NCBI GenBank assembly: GCA_031841125.1
Contig: CM063112.1
Location: forward strand, 62,735,722 to 62,799,721
DNA length: 64,000 nt
Source: Acanthococcus lagerstroemiae
Taxonomy: Eukaryota; Arthropoda; Insecta; Hemiptera; Eriococcidae
Direction of reading: 5' to 3'
Position numbers and translations under genes: made by a program. The notes beneath the pieces were generated by a model. That model worked only from the letters and a program-made list of their open reading frames with translations. It was not told the DNA's origin and searched no databases. Of this stretch, positions 13,601-25,950 are shown one piece after another. Each line of letters opens with the position of its first letter. The stretch's first letter is position 1.

Positions 13601-16600
13601 AGGGACACCCACGGGTGGACCAGCGGAACCGGAGACATCTACGAGTGGATCCGGTGAAGCGGGGACACAAGCGAGCGGACCAGGGAACCAGGGATCCGTC
13701 GCCAAAACAACAGAAGAGGAAAGGAGAAAACGTACAGGAGCGCAGGAGAGGAAGGCGCAGCGTGAGAAGCAGAGACAGCAGGAGGACGGTGGAGGAACGG
13801 AGGAACCAAGGAGGGCACACCTGAAAAGGGAACCTCTGCGGGAACTCCATTGTCAGGCAAGAGACCGCGGGAAACCCCGTCGACGGGACCCGAGAAGGCA
13901 CCGCCGAAAAAGAGTAGGACGACGACCTATGCTTCGGCGGCGGTGGAGGAGGGACATAAGGTGGCCATCTTTCGGGACGGCTACCCGAAGACCACTCTGA
14001 CGGCCGAGGAAGCAAAGGACGCCAAAGGCGTTATTCGTGAGATGCTTTGGGAACTACCGGAAACGGTGTTACCGAACATCAAACAAATGACGCTGTATCA
14101 AAGGGACACAAGACGCGAAGTATTGGGGCTAGAATAACCAGCACCCAGTGAAGTCAAAGGGATAGAGCTAAGTAAAATTCTCACTTTGGCTATAAAAGTG
14201 AGGCTACTGAGCTGATCCTTAACAGCAACTTGAGGAATAGTGCAATGGACTGCAAAGTCTGAGTGCTCGGTGCATGTAGCGCCACCGCACACACAAATGT
14301 AATGTATTATATTTATTTCTTATATGAACCTCAATTTCTGTGTTTCTGGCGTATCATAACTGGCATGTGTTTTCTACTCTCATCAAGGATGAAAGAATTT
14401 TTGGGAAATTTTTGTTAAAATTTTCAGCAATCACGATAGATAGGTACTTACGAGATTTCAAATGTTTTCACAATAGCTTCGTCGCTAAGATCACGATTCT
14501 GATACAGATACGGCATCAGCACTCGAGATATGTAATATCGTTTTATTAGTTCTTTTGTTCTTTCCAGGCGGAATTTACTTCGTAAGAGGAAAGAGATTAA
14601 TATGTCTTCATCTGGAACAATTTAAACATTAAATAGCTGGCAACCAGTGGTATGAGTAAGGGCAATATGGGGATAAAATAAAAATTTTAGAGCTTTTTGG
14701 TTGACATTCTAGTGACTCGGGTTTTTTTTTTTTTTTTTGTTAGATGAGTCAGAATTTTAGGAAAATTTTGTAGATTTATCGTTTTTTCTTGTAATACCCC
14801 CCCCCCCCCCGGGTAAAACTTCCTGGTTACTCTATACTACATATCTGTAATCTGTACCCTTTAACCAGGAACCATTTTGCAGTTGGGCACACATTTAGGA
14901 ATGCGGTCATCATTTCAGATATTCTGAACATTCTTAGAAAACACGATGTAAGGTAGGTGCGCCAAATAAGGCCCGAGCCCCTAATAAGGCCCGACCTGCC
15001 AATCTCGGCTCCTATATGCTTTGTGCTGCAAAACGACCTAAGGGAAGGTTGTTGTATTTTCATCTGGTAACACTGTACATCTGTTTCGGTCACGTTATCA
15101 GTCGTGGATAGAGAGAGAGAGAATGAAAACAGAAATTTTGACCAGCTAAAATTTTAGCGGAAAAATTTTTTTCGAGGATGTTAGAAAGCGTTTAAAGTGA
15201 ATAATAAAATTTCACCCGAAAATCGACATTTATTTGTTGTTGACTTATATTGTTACCCAGTGAATGAGAGGAAAAAAATCTTCGAACGAGTATTTCATAG
15301 GTGAGTAATTGGCTAACGATGGAAAATCTGCATTGTACCCCAATGAGGCCCGATTACTTTTAACGATCTTCATTAACTTTTTACCGCACTATGTCAAGTT
15401 ATTAATACTTATACTTGTTCAATTTAATTTCAGATGTTGATTTAATAAACTTTTTTGCAGTTCCAGATTTTTTTTTTTAATTGAGCCTTATTAGGATTTA
15501 GGTTGGTCCTTATTAGGATTTAGGCGCTCCTCGGCACTGATGCGATGCCCTAAAAGGTAGTTCCGGCGCTGGGGGTGTGGTGTCTTAGGGGCCACTTTGG
15601 CATACGTGCATCGCCATACGTCCCACCACGCCTATTAGGATTTAGGTCGAGCCTTATTAGGGTACACCGGGCCTTATTAGGTTTTCAAAAATGAAACTTT
15701 TCAATCGAATATTTCACGAGCACTATGGGGTGAAAAATATCCGAAAGTCATGTTCTAGATTAGTAATGAAATGTACATTCCAAATAAAAACAAAATAACA
15801 AAAACAACATTCATCCTAAGGCAGAAATTGATCAAAACCAAACATAGGGCCTTATTTGGCGCACCTACCTTATATTCTGTCTTCAGAGCGAGTGTGCCTT
15901 ACTAACTTCCATAGGCACTGGATCCTATGTGGACCGTACAAGGCACTAGTAAAATAGGTACTTTCATTGCATTTTTCTCAGGTTTCGAAAATTAACATTA
16001 CTGACTGCCCTGTCTTACCCGAGGTACAGAATTAAGACTTCCAAAAAAAGCGGTTTATAAGTACGTAGTTATGAATTATTCCGGTTATTTAAATTCAATT
16101 CACAAAGCTTTAAATAGAAGCGTTAAATGTCTCAGTGGCCTTAAAAAATAATCACAGCTGCTAAGTTTCATATCCTTGAGAATTGAAAAATAAATCGTTC
16201 GGAAAATGGAGTAAGTTTCTAATCTGACTACTTTGTGCCTCATGAGACCACTTAAGTTTTCAATGTAAGAAGAAAAGGGCAGATGTGCCTAATACAGCTA
16301 CGTTCGATGCTATGGGTTCACATACAGCCCAAATGTGGCACCTTACGATTTTGACGTGGCCACCGGAATTTCCACTGTATATTTACCTTTCAGTTGTTTT
16401 ACCGTTTTTCTCGAAATTTTTCCATTAAAAAGTTGTCGTTATTTAAAACAGATGAAATAACTTGAACAGAGATGTATAAATTGTGAAAATTTTTCAAGTG
16501 TCCAAAAATAGCTTGACGAAAAGCCGCTTGGTGCCATCACCGTGCAACGTTTAGAAAAGCAGTAAATTTTAGTCGCTAATTTGGCCATATAGGTAATCGG

Positions 16601-17999
16601 ATTTTAAATACCACTAAAAATAATATTTAGAATCAATTCACCTATTTTCATACCTCTTCAGTCGACAAAATGAATTTTCTGTTGAAAATTTACAAAGCGT
16701 ACCTATATGCTATTTTCAATTCAATGTTACATGCTCTAAGAATTAAGTTTCTACGACTGCTATTCTTGAGCAAGTGCGGGTATCCGAGGGAGGCAATGAG
16801 AACAATCGCCCCCCCCCCCTCCCCGAGAGAAAACTTCAGAATTCTTCATGGATGTCAAAATTCTACCGAATCTCAAACGAGTCCGCTAAATTCAAGAGTT
16901 TCAAGAAATCTAAGATTTTGAAAGAGTCAAAAATCGTAAACGAGCCAGTTTTAATCAAGTTTAGAAGAGTCTTACAGTGTCTTAACAAGTTTTCTGAATA
17001 ATTTTCGTTAATTATGACCTAGTCCTAATAAAACGTGATGAATCGTAAAAAGTCTCGAACGAGTATTACAGTCAATGAGTCTCAAAGAGTGTTGAAGAGT
17101 CTTACACAAGTTTGGGAGAGTCTCATGTAAATGGGCAGCTTCGTTCGTTTCTGTAAGAGTCTTAGAATCTTCACGTTTCAGAAAGCTATAAGAATTTGAA
17201 AATCCTGATTTCATCTCGAATAGCTATAATAAAGCTTAGAAGTTGCGAATTAGAGCTGTAAAGGAGTTCTTATAACAATTTTAGCGAGTCTCGAATTAAT
17301 AAGTTTGGAATTTAAAAGAAGTCTGGAAGGAGATTCATTCCCCTTTCCGTCCAGAGAGAAAACATTGGATAGTATTTGATGGAAGTTGTCTCTATCGAGA
17401 ATTCAGTGAGTTGAAAAATTTGTTTGACTCTGCCTGTGGAGGACATTTTGATTTTCAACGTCTATAAGAAAACATCCAGGGGTGCAAATCATTCAGAAAC
17501 ACGTATTCAATCGATCACCATCATGAGGGAGAAATAACTGAAACAAGTAGTGTAGAAGGAGGCGAGCAAGTAAATGTATAATTCTTACACATTTTGAATG
17601 ACCTTTCTCCAGATCTACCGCCGTTCTCGACTTTTTTGTGCAATTTTTAAACCTGCTGAAATCATTTTATTACTTAAGAATTAAAGTTAGAATAACGCAG
17701 CCATTTACTTTATTTTCAACCGCTTATTCCCGTTTGTTTCAGAAGTTTAGCAGCATATTAATTTTCAAAGTGACCACTGATGGGCCTGTGGCCACATTTC
17801 ACACATCTATCCTAATCTAGCATAAACTATAGAAAATAAAACCAAAGCGATTACCTCGTATACTCGGAAGGAATGGTTCCTGGCTCATCCATTCTATGAG
17901 GTACTCGACGTCTTTTTTAACTGAGTCTTCATCGGTGTTGAATTCAGCGTAAATACAATTCAGTAACTGTTTTCTCGAACATGGTATTAAATATTCCAT
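10639..17999 (-). CDS. CRAL-TRIO lipid-binding protein 1 (alpha-tocopherol-transfer-protein-like)
   Basis: Soluble carrier of small hydrophobic ligands (retinoids, tocopherols or similar; the real ligand is unknown). Six exons on the minus strand: 17999-17855, 14611-14452, 12794-12545, 11513-11403, 10982-10877, 10790-10639 (TAA). Phases agree and give 307 residues, the normal insect length. Exon 1 encodes EWMSQEPFLPSIR, the family's helical start; exon 2 the CRAL-TRIO N-terminal helices (DEDILISFLLRSKF..RTKELIKRYY); exon 3 the core strands (SYRVVCFKI, GIIVVFDV); exon 4 PLRVHKIYVLNMMPI; exon 5 the hallmark VIPKESLPSEYGGTGKSL; exon 6 a variable tail. The Met at 17999 matches the paralogue; an upstream in-frame Met at 18092 adds Lys/Phe-rich residues and is less likely. 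Intron 1 holds a 920-bp DNA transposon and intron 2 a LINE fragment. The ligand cannot be told from sequence. Confidence 0.93.
12800..14140 (+). mobile_element. Non-LTR retrotransposon 5' region with gag-like ORF relic
   Basis: GC-rich, unlike its surroundings. Starts near GTGTGGGGACGG with the motif GTCGTAAAAGGCGACTAAAA, common in insect LINE-like repeats, then a long Lys/Arg/Glu-rich reading (13548-14000). Another frame at 13850-14137 encodes SRTTTYASAAVEEGHKVAIF, then RDGYPKTTLTAEEAKDAKG, resembling the VAI..YP...LT.EE start of insect retrotransposon proteins of the DUF4780 type (from memory, unsearched). Truncated on the right. It sits in intron 2 of CRAL-TRIO gene 1. Confidence 0.6.
14951..15870. 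mobile_element. 920-bp DNA transposon, 24-bp perfect inverted ends, TA target
   Basis: AGGTAGGTGCGCCAAATAAG plus GCCC at the left end recurs exactly inverted at 15847-15870, and TA flanks both ends (14949-14950, 15871-15872). The interior has several CCTTATTAGGATTTAGG-type subrepeats in both orientations and no transposase frame. Non-autonomous, consistent with a Tc1/mariner-type mover. Lies in intron 1 of CRAL-TRIO gene 1. Confidence 0.85.
15562..15632 (+). repeat. Dispersed ~65-bp GC-rich repeat, copy 2
   Basis: GGCATACGTGCATCGCCATA with GGGGGTGTGGTGTC..GGGGCCA before it; second copy of 8849-8915, inside the 920-bp transposon, where it may itself be an insertion. Confidence 0.6.
16670..16746 (+). 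pseudogene. Decayed relative of exon 1 of the 100-residue gene
   Basis: Reads MNFLLKIYKAYLYAIF and ends ..RI plus two bases before GTTTCT, matching the exon at 21585-21676 in the LKIYK.Y.Y motif and in donor phase. It lies in intron 1 of CRAL-TRIO gene 1 on the opposite strand. No matching second exon was found to its right, so it is probably a partial duplicate; a weak donor and a lost partner exon suggest decay. Confidence 0.4.
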
Positions 18000-20900
18000 T
18001 TTGCAAACGAAAAAAAGAAAAAAAACACGTATTTTTGGAGATGAAAAAGAGGTCCGCACAAAGTAACACAGCGCACGTGATAAAGATTCCAACCGGCAAA
18101 TATTTCTCCGACTTCTAGGTCTGTAATTTCGAAACGGTAACTGACCATGCGAACAAACTCGTTAAAATGGAGCCTTAATGCTCGGATTATCGAGTGATTC
18201 TGCCAAACCCATTCGTTCTCCTGACCAGAGCAAGAAAGAGAAGATGATCACACAGCGAGCTGTTCATCGAAAAATAATATTTTTATTCTTCTTAATACAG
18301 CCAGTGGAAATTCTGATTTCTTACATGAAGTATGTGTATTAGAACAGATGTGCCGTTTGTAGCCACTTTGAAAATTACTGCGTCGTAAAAATTGTAAAAC
18401 AGAAGGGAATAGGCGGTGAAAAAACCACGAAAGAATGAGGATGTTCCAAGGTTGAGAGTTAATTTTTGTTTCAGCTATGTTTCAAAGGTCAAGAAACGCC
18501 CTCTTCTAATTTCGATAGGAGACGAAAAAGGCATTCGACAACAATCTACGAAAAAACTCAGCCAAATTCACTAATGGTAATAAGTTGTTTGAAAATGAAT
18601 TTTGAATTTAGAAATTTAGAAAAATTTGAAACTTAGAAATTCTTAATTGTAATTATATGATTGGTATATTTACACCTTCATAGAGAGCGATATTATCAAC
18701 CCATGCGGGGTCAAAGTTCTACTTTTTTGGTCAAAATTGGTATTTTAGAACAATAAATACCAAAAAATCAGTAAATCTACGAATTTTAATGAAACTTTTG
18801 AGGAAGTTAACAGGTCAGTCCATCATGTATATAACATTTTATCCATTTATATTCGCCAGAAACGATTTGAATATCACTCGTGCATTTTTTGTGTATGCAA
18901 AATTTTGAAATGTCAGTTTGCCTCATCTAAGCCGCACTCAGGAGCGAACGACATGGTATTAAATAAATAAAAGAGTGTCCATTCTAAAATTATTTTGAAA
19001 CTTAAAGTTGTGAAATGGAGTAAGTTTAGAAAAAGCACCAGAAAATGGTAGTCCTAAAATAAAAACGTCCAATAAGAAATCTAAAAACAATTTTATTTAC
19101 CCATTTTATTATGACATACGCAGCTTGTTGTTTAAGCTCTGCTCACTAAGGTATCATTATTTTTGAAAATTTAAATTGTGTGGAGTGTGCATTGGGATTT
19201 TGTGACATTACGCCTAAGAAGAAAGTACCCAAACGCTGATATTACAGTCGTCAAACTTATGAAAAAACGATGCCATTTTACACACAATAAAAAAACGAAA
19301 ACACAGGCGTAAATTTATTTAGTAGCGAAGTTTCATGTTATTTAATTACATCTCAAAATCTAAATACATAAATCCAAAAGCTGCTCCAAAGTTTATGTCG
19401 AAAATAAATATCACGGTCTTGGCTCGAACCTATACGTTTTTTCCTATTTTCCTTTTCCTCTTTCTAAGGTCGCTCAGTTTTCACAGTCGCTGCAACTTAG
19501 TGAATTCCACGACCTCTGAGACCGAAGAAACCATATTCGGCTTGTACTAGCACATTTTTCTAATTTTCCAACCTCCTTCTGGTCACAAAAATTGGTGATC
19601 GGAAAAATTACCAAAATTTCCAGTAAGGTCTGTGTTGAGGTGCAGCAGTGAGAAGGGTCACTTTGATTGCTCTCCATCTAAGAGTTTTGGGTTGGCTACA
19701 AAAAAATTAAAAACAACATTTTATATAAAAGTTTACGCGGAACAATCTTTGTTTGAAATATTTCTTCTGAATTTTATATTCCTCAGTTTATGTCAAAGAG
19801 AAAAACTAGTTTTGGGAGATAGTCCATCGACCTCGTTTCCACAACCACAATATTAACAAAACGCGAATATTCTTTGTTCATAATAAGACTTGAAGGACAA
19901 ACAATTACAAATTCTCTTGTGTCATCAAGAAAAATTTTCATTTTCCAAAAATAATCTCAATGCAGTAAAAATTGGTTATTATAATACAGATATAAACTCA
20001 TTTTTTCATTGTTGAAGCTAATATATCGCTTGAAAAGATACTATTCTTCAGCGGAGTTCTCAGTTTTCTTCAATTCAGATGTTTTATTTAATGACGTATT
20101 ATAACAACATTTGGTTTCTTACGTCCGTAAATGTTAGTGGTTGCTTAATTACACATTATATTACTTTTGTCTAAGGAAGGCAAGATCAAAACTTCGTTGA
20201 ATATTTTTTTGTGCGTGTATTGGGAGGGGGGGGGGGGGTTATTAATGTACGAAAATCTATTTACACTGCTTATCTCATTACTTCTTTCTTCGACACCACT
20301 CAATCAGTCGATTCCTTACAAAAGCAATACGAAAATGAAATATTGTAAAACTCCCCACTCATACTTACTGAACTAATCCATGGTACAAAATGGAGGTTAA
20401 GAAATACATTTTCGAACATTTTTAAAAACTGGGCATGACTTGCACCTCAATGAAAGATTTTGCAGATATTTTGAAAACACATTGGGAAATTGATACTTAC
20501 CTCTGGATAAAAGAAATTCAATTTAATATGTACCTCCCGAAATAGTCCCAACTACAGTATTCAGGCTACAGAAATATTTTTTCGAGAATCTTAAGGAAAA
20601 AATTCTCATGTGCAACTGCATGTAAAAATCTCGCCACCATTTTTGAAAGCATGAATGGAAATTTACAGCTCTCTGAAAGAAGGATAAAAAATGGTCGAGT
20701 GTTGAGTATTATTATCTACATAAGCGGTTTATAGTTTTAAGTCGAATTTTTTAAACCAATTTTTAGTGGGCGAATATTTGGGATAGCTTCCGGAGATGGA
20801 AGCGTAGATCCGAAAAAATTATCAAAATAAGGAACACCCCTCCTCCTTCTCTACTGAATAGGAATTATTAAGACTGGAACCCTGCGAGTTTGAGCATAAT

Positions 20901-21584
20901 TTAATGGGTAGTGGAACGAAATTGCAATTTTTCTGCTTTGGTGTTGAGCGCCGTCGTTCTTCAATCAGTTACACGAAAAAACCCCAGGCGCTAACCGCGT
21001 GGCTTTCGTACAAGCTCGGCCATGAACTTTAAACTCAAATCGACAAGATAAATATTAGAGGATGTGGCTGATATTTCGGATTTATTATCATAGCCAAAGA
21101 AAAAAATGTAGGAGGGGACTCAAAAATGTAATTCTTTTTTCTCGGTATAAATAAAGAACACCTTATTATAGGGTACACGACAACGTCGGATCTGCTCATG
21201 TGCTAGCAGTTTCACGAAAGGAATGAAGAATCAAGGTAACTGTCCAAGATTCACAGGTATTAGATCAGGAAGAACTGGTTTCGGTCATTCGAAAAACAAC
21301 TGAGTGCCTACTTATTTATTGTTGAAGTTTAAAATAGCAGATCTTATTTCGATGCGCAGACAGCATTAAGGAACTATAAATATTCTCGACGAAGTTGTAA
21401 AAAATTTACGTTTTACGACTTTTTCAATTTCAAGTATGCCTAGTGTGTAGACTGGGGATTTCTAGAATGCTTTTAAGGGAAAAGTCAATCTTTCAAAACA
21501 TTAAAGTGAACCAAATCTTATTTTTATTTTAATAATGGAGCTCGAAAGATGTGGTCTGCAAGTAAAAGGCATACCTAACTGATA
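18000..21584. other. Intergenic, nothing recognised
   Basis: AT-rich sequence between CRAL-TRIO gene 1 and the 100-residue gene. Scattered short open frames only; no motif, splice chain or clear inverted ends seen. The promoter of CRAL-TRIO gene 1 must lie just above 18000. Confidence 0.5.
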
Positions 21585-22086
21585 ATGGATAAATTGATTT
21601 CGCAATTTTTGAAAATATACAAGAAATACGTGTACTCCTGGAAAGATGTTCGATTAAAAATTTACGAAAACATTAGGTAACTTTTTAAAAAATATGCATA
21701 TTATAAGAAACCTGTGGGTGAAATTCATATCTCTAAACCGAAAACAATGAAAAAGAAGGTGCCTAGCTTTGCAATCGAGAGTCGATCTCATCACAAAATA
21801 TCTCCGATCTGGCTTTCTGTGTATACTTTGTTTGTAATTTGTACTACCGACTTTTTTAATATTATTTTCGATTAGGTACATTTTACAAGTAGCGAAGAGC
21901 ATCCTTAGACAAAAATGTCATAAACTACCGACTGTCCCGGATAATATTTTCTTCTTTAATGTCGCTTTGATTATGGCCAAATTAAAGCCAAAAGGCGAGG
22001 ATTTTATCTTGGCAGACTGCTCATTTTCCGTAGTGGTTGGTTACCTGAAGTTATTGGGACTCGGAATCAAAGTGGCTGACATCTAG
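21585..22086 (+). CDS. Two-exon gene for a 100-residue protein of unknown family
   Basis: Exon 1 (21585-21676, ATG to ATTAG, donor GTAACT) and exon 2 (21876-22086, acceptor after TTTTCGATTAG, stop TAG) join in phase to exactly 100 codons plus stop; AATAAA follows at 22128-22133. Exon 1 gives a basic, aromatic helix (ISQFLKIYKKYVYSW, then LKIYENI). Exon 2 has a basic Cys-containing stretch, LPTVPDN, a hydrophobic segment IFFFNVALIMA, a KLKPKGEDF linker and a second hydrophobic segment SVVVGYLKLLGLGI. I do not recognise the family. The end faintly recalls a GST-type C-terminal LADC helix, but that is weak. Support for a real gene is the agreement of splice sites, phase, stop and polyadenylation signal, plus a homologous exon at 16.7 kb. 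Confidence 0.5.
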
Positions 22087-22127
22087 CGGATGTCTTGTGA
22101 ACCCTCACTGAGTAATCATGGAGAAAA

Positions 22128-22133
22128 AATAAA
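22128..22133 (+). terminator. Polyadenylation signal of the 100-residue gene
   Basis: AATAAA 42 bases after the TAG at 22084-22086. Confidence 0.45.
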
Positions 22134-24461
22134 TACGGTCGTGCCGATAAGTGATAAAATTCCTCTCATTTCTTCGCCGCATTTCTATTAATTTTGTTAC
22201 CTGGCATATTAAATTTTTAATCGCACGTTCGAATATGTAGCTCCCTGCAGTTCAGATTTGAAGCATATCCGTCATTTCTTTATTTTATATTGATTTCTTG
22301 GGGGGGAAAAAAAAAACAAAAAAACACTTTTATTTCTCATTTACGGAAATGTTATTTCCCTCCATGGTCACTCAACCTTTTATTCGGAGGTGCACATTTG
22401 GGCTCCTACAATCCGTTCCGCATGCCAATTGGGAACGGTTTTATGAAACTTTACCTTTCTATGAACTTCTAGTTTTATAATTTCCATTTTCCACAAATAT
22501 GTGTTCAGGCATTTACCAAAAAGCATATGAAGGGATTGAGAGGTAGGGAGGACTGACCCTTTAAAACTGGATTTTGATATGAACATCAGCAAAAATTCCA
22601 ATATTTCAGTTTGCATATAGAACTGAAAGATCAACATAGGATGTACATTGGAGATTTTCACGAAAAAAGTTTTTCGAAATAACTACCTATAAATATTAAT
22701 TATTACGTTACGAAACTCATTATGTTTCGACTATACTTCACGTTTTTAACGCCAGTAAAAAAAAAATTTTTTCTAGTTCTAAAATTTAATTTCTTCGCAT
22801 TTCGTGTTTTATCGCCAAACAACCTTCTATCAAATTTTGGTACATTTTTGTCCCATACAAAGACATTGGCATTAAAAAAAAAGTGAGCCATCTTAGAAAT
22901 AAGGTTGCTCCATCTCAGGAGCATATGTCTTAAGATGGCGCATTCGATTTTCTTCAGAATTGTAATTAGTGAAGAAAAAGTTTAGAAATGAATGACACAA
23001 AATTTTGGGAATAAGTAATAGACAGTCCAAAGAACCTTTCGTCAAATTTTAATATATTTTTGTCCCATACATTTGGAGAAATCGGCATTCAAAGAAACAG
23101 TGCGCCGTCTTAGGACAACCTCATCCTTTATGTCCCATGTTGACCTTAGAACCATAAATGTACAAGCTGAAAATACAGCATCTTGTACTGATATTTTTCA
23201 CAATTATAGACACCAAAATACAACCTTTGTGGTGTCCGCGTCATTTGAATAAAAAATCTCTGTTTTTCATTCCATGCAGATCTTCTCAGAAAGTCTTCTG
23301 TCTGTTAATCAAATTAACAAAACTAAAAATCTTTTCCGATAACTAATCAAAATTTTGCAGCTGTTGACAAAATTTAATGCGAAAAGACTTTTTACTTTTG
23401 TGGATGCAATACTCGCATTTAATGGGCTTTAGTTTTGTAACTGAAAAATTGGAAATCTTCCCCACCCCCACCCCCCAAAAAAAAGAGAAGTTTCTTCGGT
23501 ACCTCTCCGGAATAAATATATTAACTTTTTAATTTATATGAAAACATCGTTGAATATTTGTGAAAACTAATAAGATTTTCATGTACTCTCCGCACACTCG
23601 CTACTTGTCTTGTGCTAATGCATCCAACCAATTTATTTTTCCAAATCTAAAGTGGTGAGCAACACTAAGGAGATAATCACAAAGGGATATTCGTACTCGT
23701 TGGTGACTCAGTGGGAAGGTGAAGGTTTGGCAATTCCTACAGGTAATTAAAAGAATTTTACAATGTATTATAGTGGGAGTGACAACTGACAATGGTACTT
23801 ACATTGCAGAAATATCCCGAAGTCGTTGAATAGAATTGAAGAGTCTTTTTCCAACATACCAAAATCAAAACTCAAATTGTTCAAACAGCAGAGAGGTTGA
23901 ATGAAAAAACTAATTTCTTCATTAACAGAACGGGAAACAATTGAATAGTACGACCGATGTGCAAATGTTCAATGTTCACCGTTTTTCGTGTAGCACCCCC
24001 GAACCGCTCTCCATTTATTGTAGTCTTCGATCCTTGAAATATTTTTCTGTCATCATGGTCCGAGTATTTACCATCTTTTCGGTCTTGTAGTCTCTGATTT
24101 AATTTCTGATGTGCATTTGACTTTAGAATCGATATAATGGTATACCATGTGTTCATTTTCATTCAGGAACTAAAAATGTTTTTTGAGGAGAAAATTGATA
24201 AAGCCCGCTGTCTATCACTTTAGAAGACTTCATACCTGTTTTCAATGAATATGCACAATCATTGAGAAGAACATTGTTGGGCAAGGCTTCTACTTCCAAA
24301 CCAACGATTATCGATTTAGAATTTTATTTTGTGCACCCTGGGTAGCATTCTTCATTCGACAGGTTTCGATGAATGATACATGAACTTTAATGCGAAGTTT
24401 CAATTTTCAGTACAGTTTTGGTGCTTATCCAAGTACAACTTTGAACTTATTTGGCTTCATG
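22134..24461. other. Intergenic, nothing firm recognised
   Basis: Low-complexity poly-A/T and poly-C tracts. One 93-codon frame is listed separately. TTTTGTCCCATACA with a following GGCAT..AAA..AGTG.GCC word occurs near 22848 and 23059, suggesting a short diverged direct repeat. Confidence 0.45.
23881..24162 (-). other. 93-codon open frame, unknown
   Basis: An ATG-initiated frame on the minus strand with a mixed hydrophilic composition (QKLNQRLQDRKDGKYSDHDD) that is not simple repeat. No known motif, no clear splice partners and no paralogue in the window. It may be chance or a relic. Confidence 0.15.
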
Positions 24462-25551
24462 TATATGTTACGCCGAATTCATCAAATTGACGATTTCATA
24501 AAATCGGCAACAAAATTTGCCGAATTTGTAAAATCGGCAGGTTCTGCTGACTTTATGAAACAAGTAATACATTTTTGCCAAAGTTATAAAATCGGCCGAT
24601 ATAGGGTCCCTCCAATTTTCAGGGTAATAAGTGACCATAGTCCAGTTTTCTTTAAAAAGAATTTATCCTTCTTCTACCTATGATTCTGAGAAATAATCTG
24701 ACCTATTCTCATTTAAAATTAAGGGGAAAAAAGAGCCCAATGGTTTTGCAATTTGGAAAAAAGGTAGATTGCTCACGATGTAATCATCATTTCTCGATTG
24801 TTTTTACATTTTTGAGAAACAAAAAGAATGAGTTTTTTTTTTAAGGTTCTCAAAAACTAATAAGTCTGAACCAGTCAATAACTGAAGAAGGTTAAATTTA
24901 TGGGAATGAAAATGAACCGCCCATGGGCAAAAAAGGAAACACTGTTCGTGCTAAAATTGGACGTACTATTCTGATTGATTTGAGAGAATATTTTGTAATG
25001 GTAATTCTGCTCTGGAACCGCCTGCACTCTACGCCTTCAACATCTTTCAAAATTCACACAGCTTCCGCCTCTTTTTCACGAGTCCATTTATCTTGATCCA
25101 TTTGGTCAAACTCAAAATCAGAGTCATAAGAAATACGAGTAACTTAACTGACACTGTTTGCAAACAAATATTGAAGAGCATTTTCGAAGGTACAGATGAA
25201 GTTTATGTCTCATTTTATCAGTATAGAAGTCATAATTTAACAAGTCAATGACATTATTCGAATTATGAGTAGTACTCGTCTTCATTTTATCTTATCATAG
25301 ATTTTGCTTTCTAGTGAGCACTTGAAAATTCTGACCTCATCCACCAGGTACACTCATCAGCAACAATCATTTATTACTGATTTTGTAAAATCGGCAAACA
25401 CTCGCCTATTTTATACCTAAATTCAGCAAAAAATGTTGCTGATTTTATAAATTCGGCAACAACTGCTCTTGCGCTACTGATTTGATAAAATCAGCAAAAT
25501 ATCTGCCGATTTTATGAAATCGTCAATTTTATGAATTCGGCGTAACATATA
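24462..25551. mobile_element. 1.09-kb DNA transposon with ~48-bp inverted ends
   Basis: The left end TATATGTTACGCCGAATTCA and some 28 further bases recur inverted at the right end with one or two mismatches. Repeated TTTATAAAATCGGCA-like palindromic blocks lie inside both ends and in the interior. No transposase-like frame. TA-type target inferred. Confidence 0.85.
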
Positions 25552-25744
25552 TATATGCTAAACAGAAATCAGCATGCGGATGAACTCGAATTCTTACCGA
25601 TAAGAAACATCTGAACATAGGAAAGCTCTTGAAAGGTAATATTAACATTACAAAATGTAAAGGCTTCATTTAGATGTTTATGAAAAATGTTCTAAGAAGA
25701 ATGTAGGTGTAGGCACGGGTACATTACTGCACCCCACTTGTCAG

Positions 25745-25900
25745 CAAAGGCGTAGACAGCTCCGTTATTAGAGGGGAGGGGCTAAAACTTTTTTCTCTGT
25801 TCCTGCCTGACCCCCTTTACATTCTCCCCATAATTTTCTTTATACCTATTTTTTTGCTAATGTGGTCCAGACCCCGAGGACCCCCTTATCTACGCCCTTG
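25745..25900. mobile_element. Short inverted-repeat element, GCGTAGATA family, copy 2
   Basis: Starts CAAAGGCGTAGACAGCTCC and ends GACCCCCTTATCTACGCCCTTG (last 14 bases inverted to the start). A 156-bp MITE-like unit related to 10343-10523. Confidence 0.55.
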
Positions 25901-25950
25901 CCTGTCAGTTCCAGTTACAAAGTGAAATTTCTGATGCAATTAAAATATGA

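Noticed and set aside
17590..17820. Candidate second exon for the relic at 16670
   Set aside because: No convincing match to exon 2 of the 100-residue gene; the frames hit stops.
21876..22086. GST C-terminal domain similarity of the 100-residue protein
   Set aside because: Only an LADC-like helix resembles it; no GST N-terminal half or conserved fold positions.
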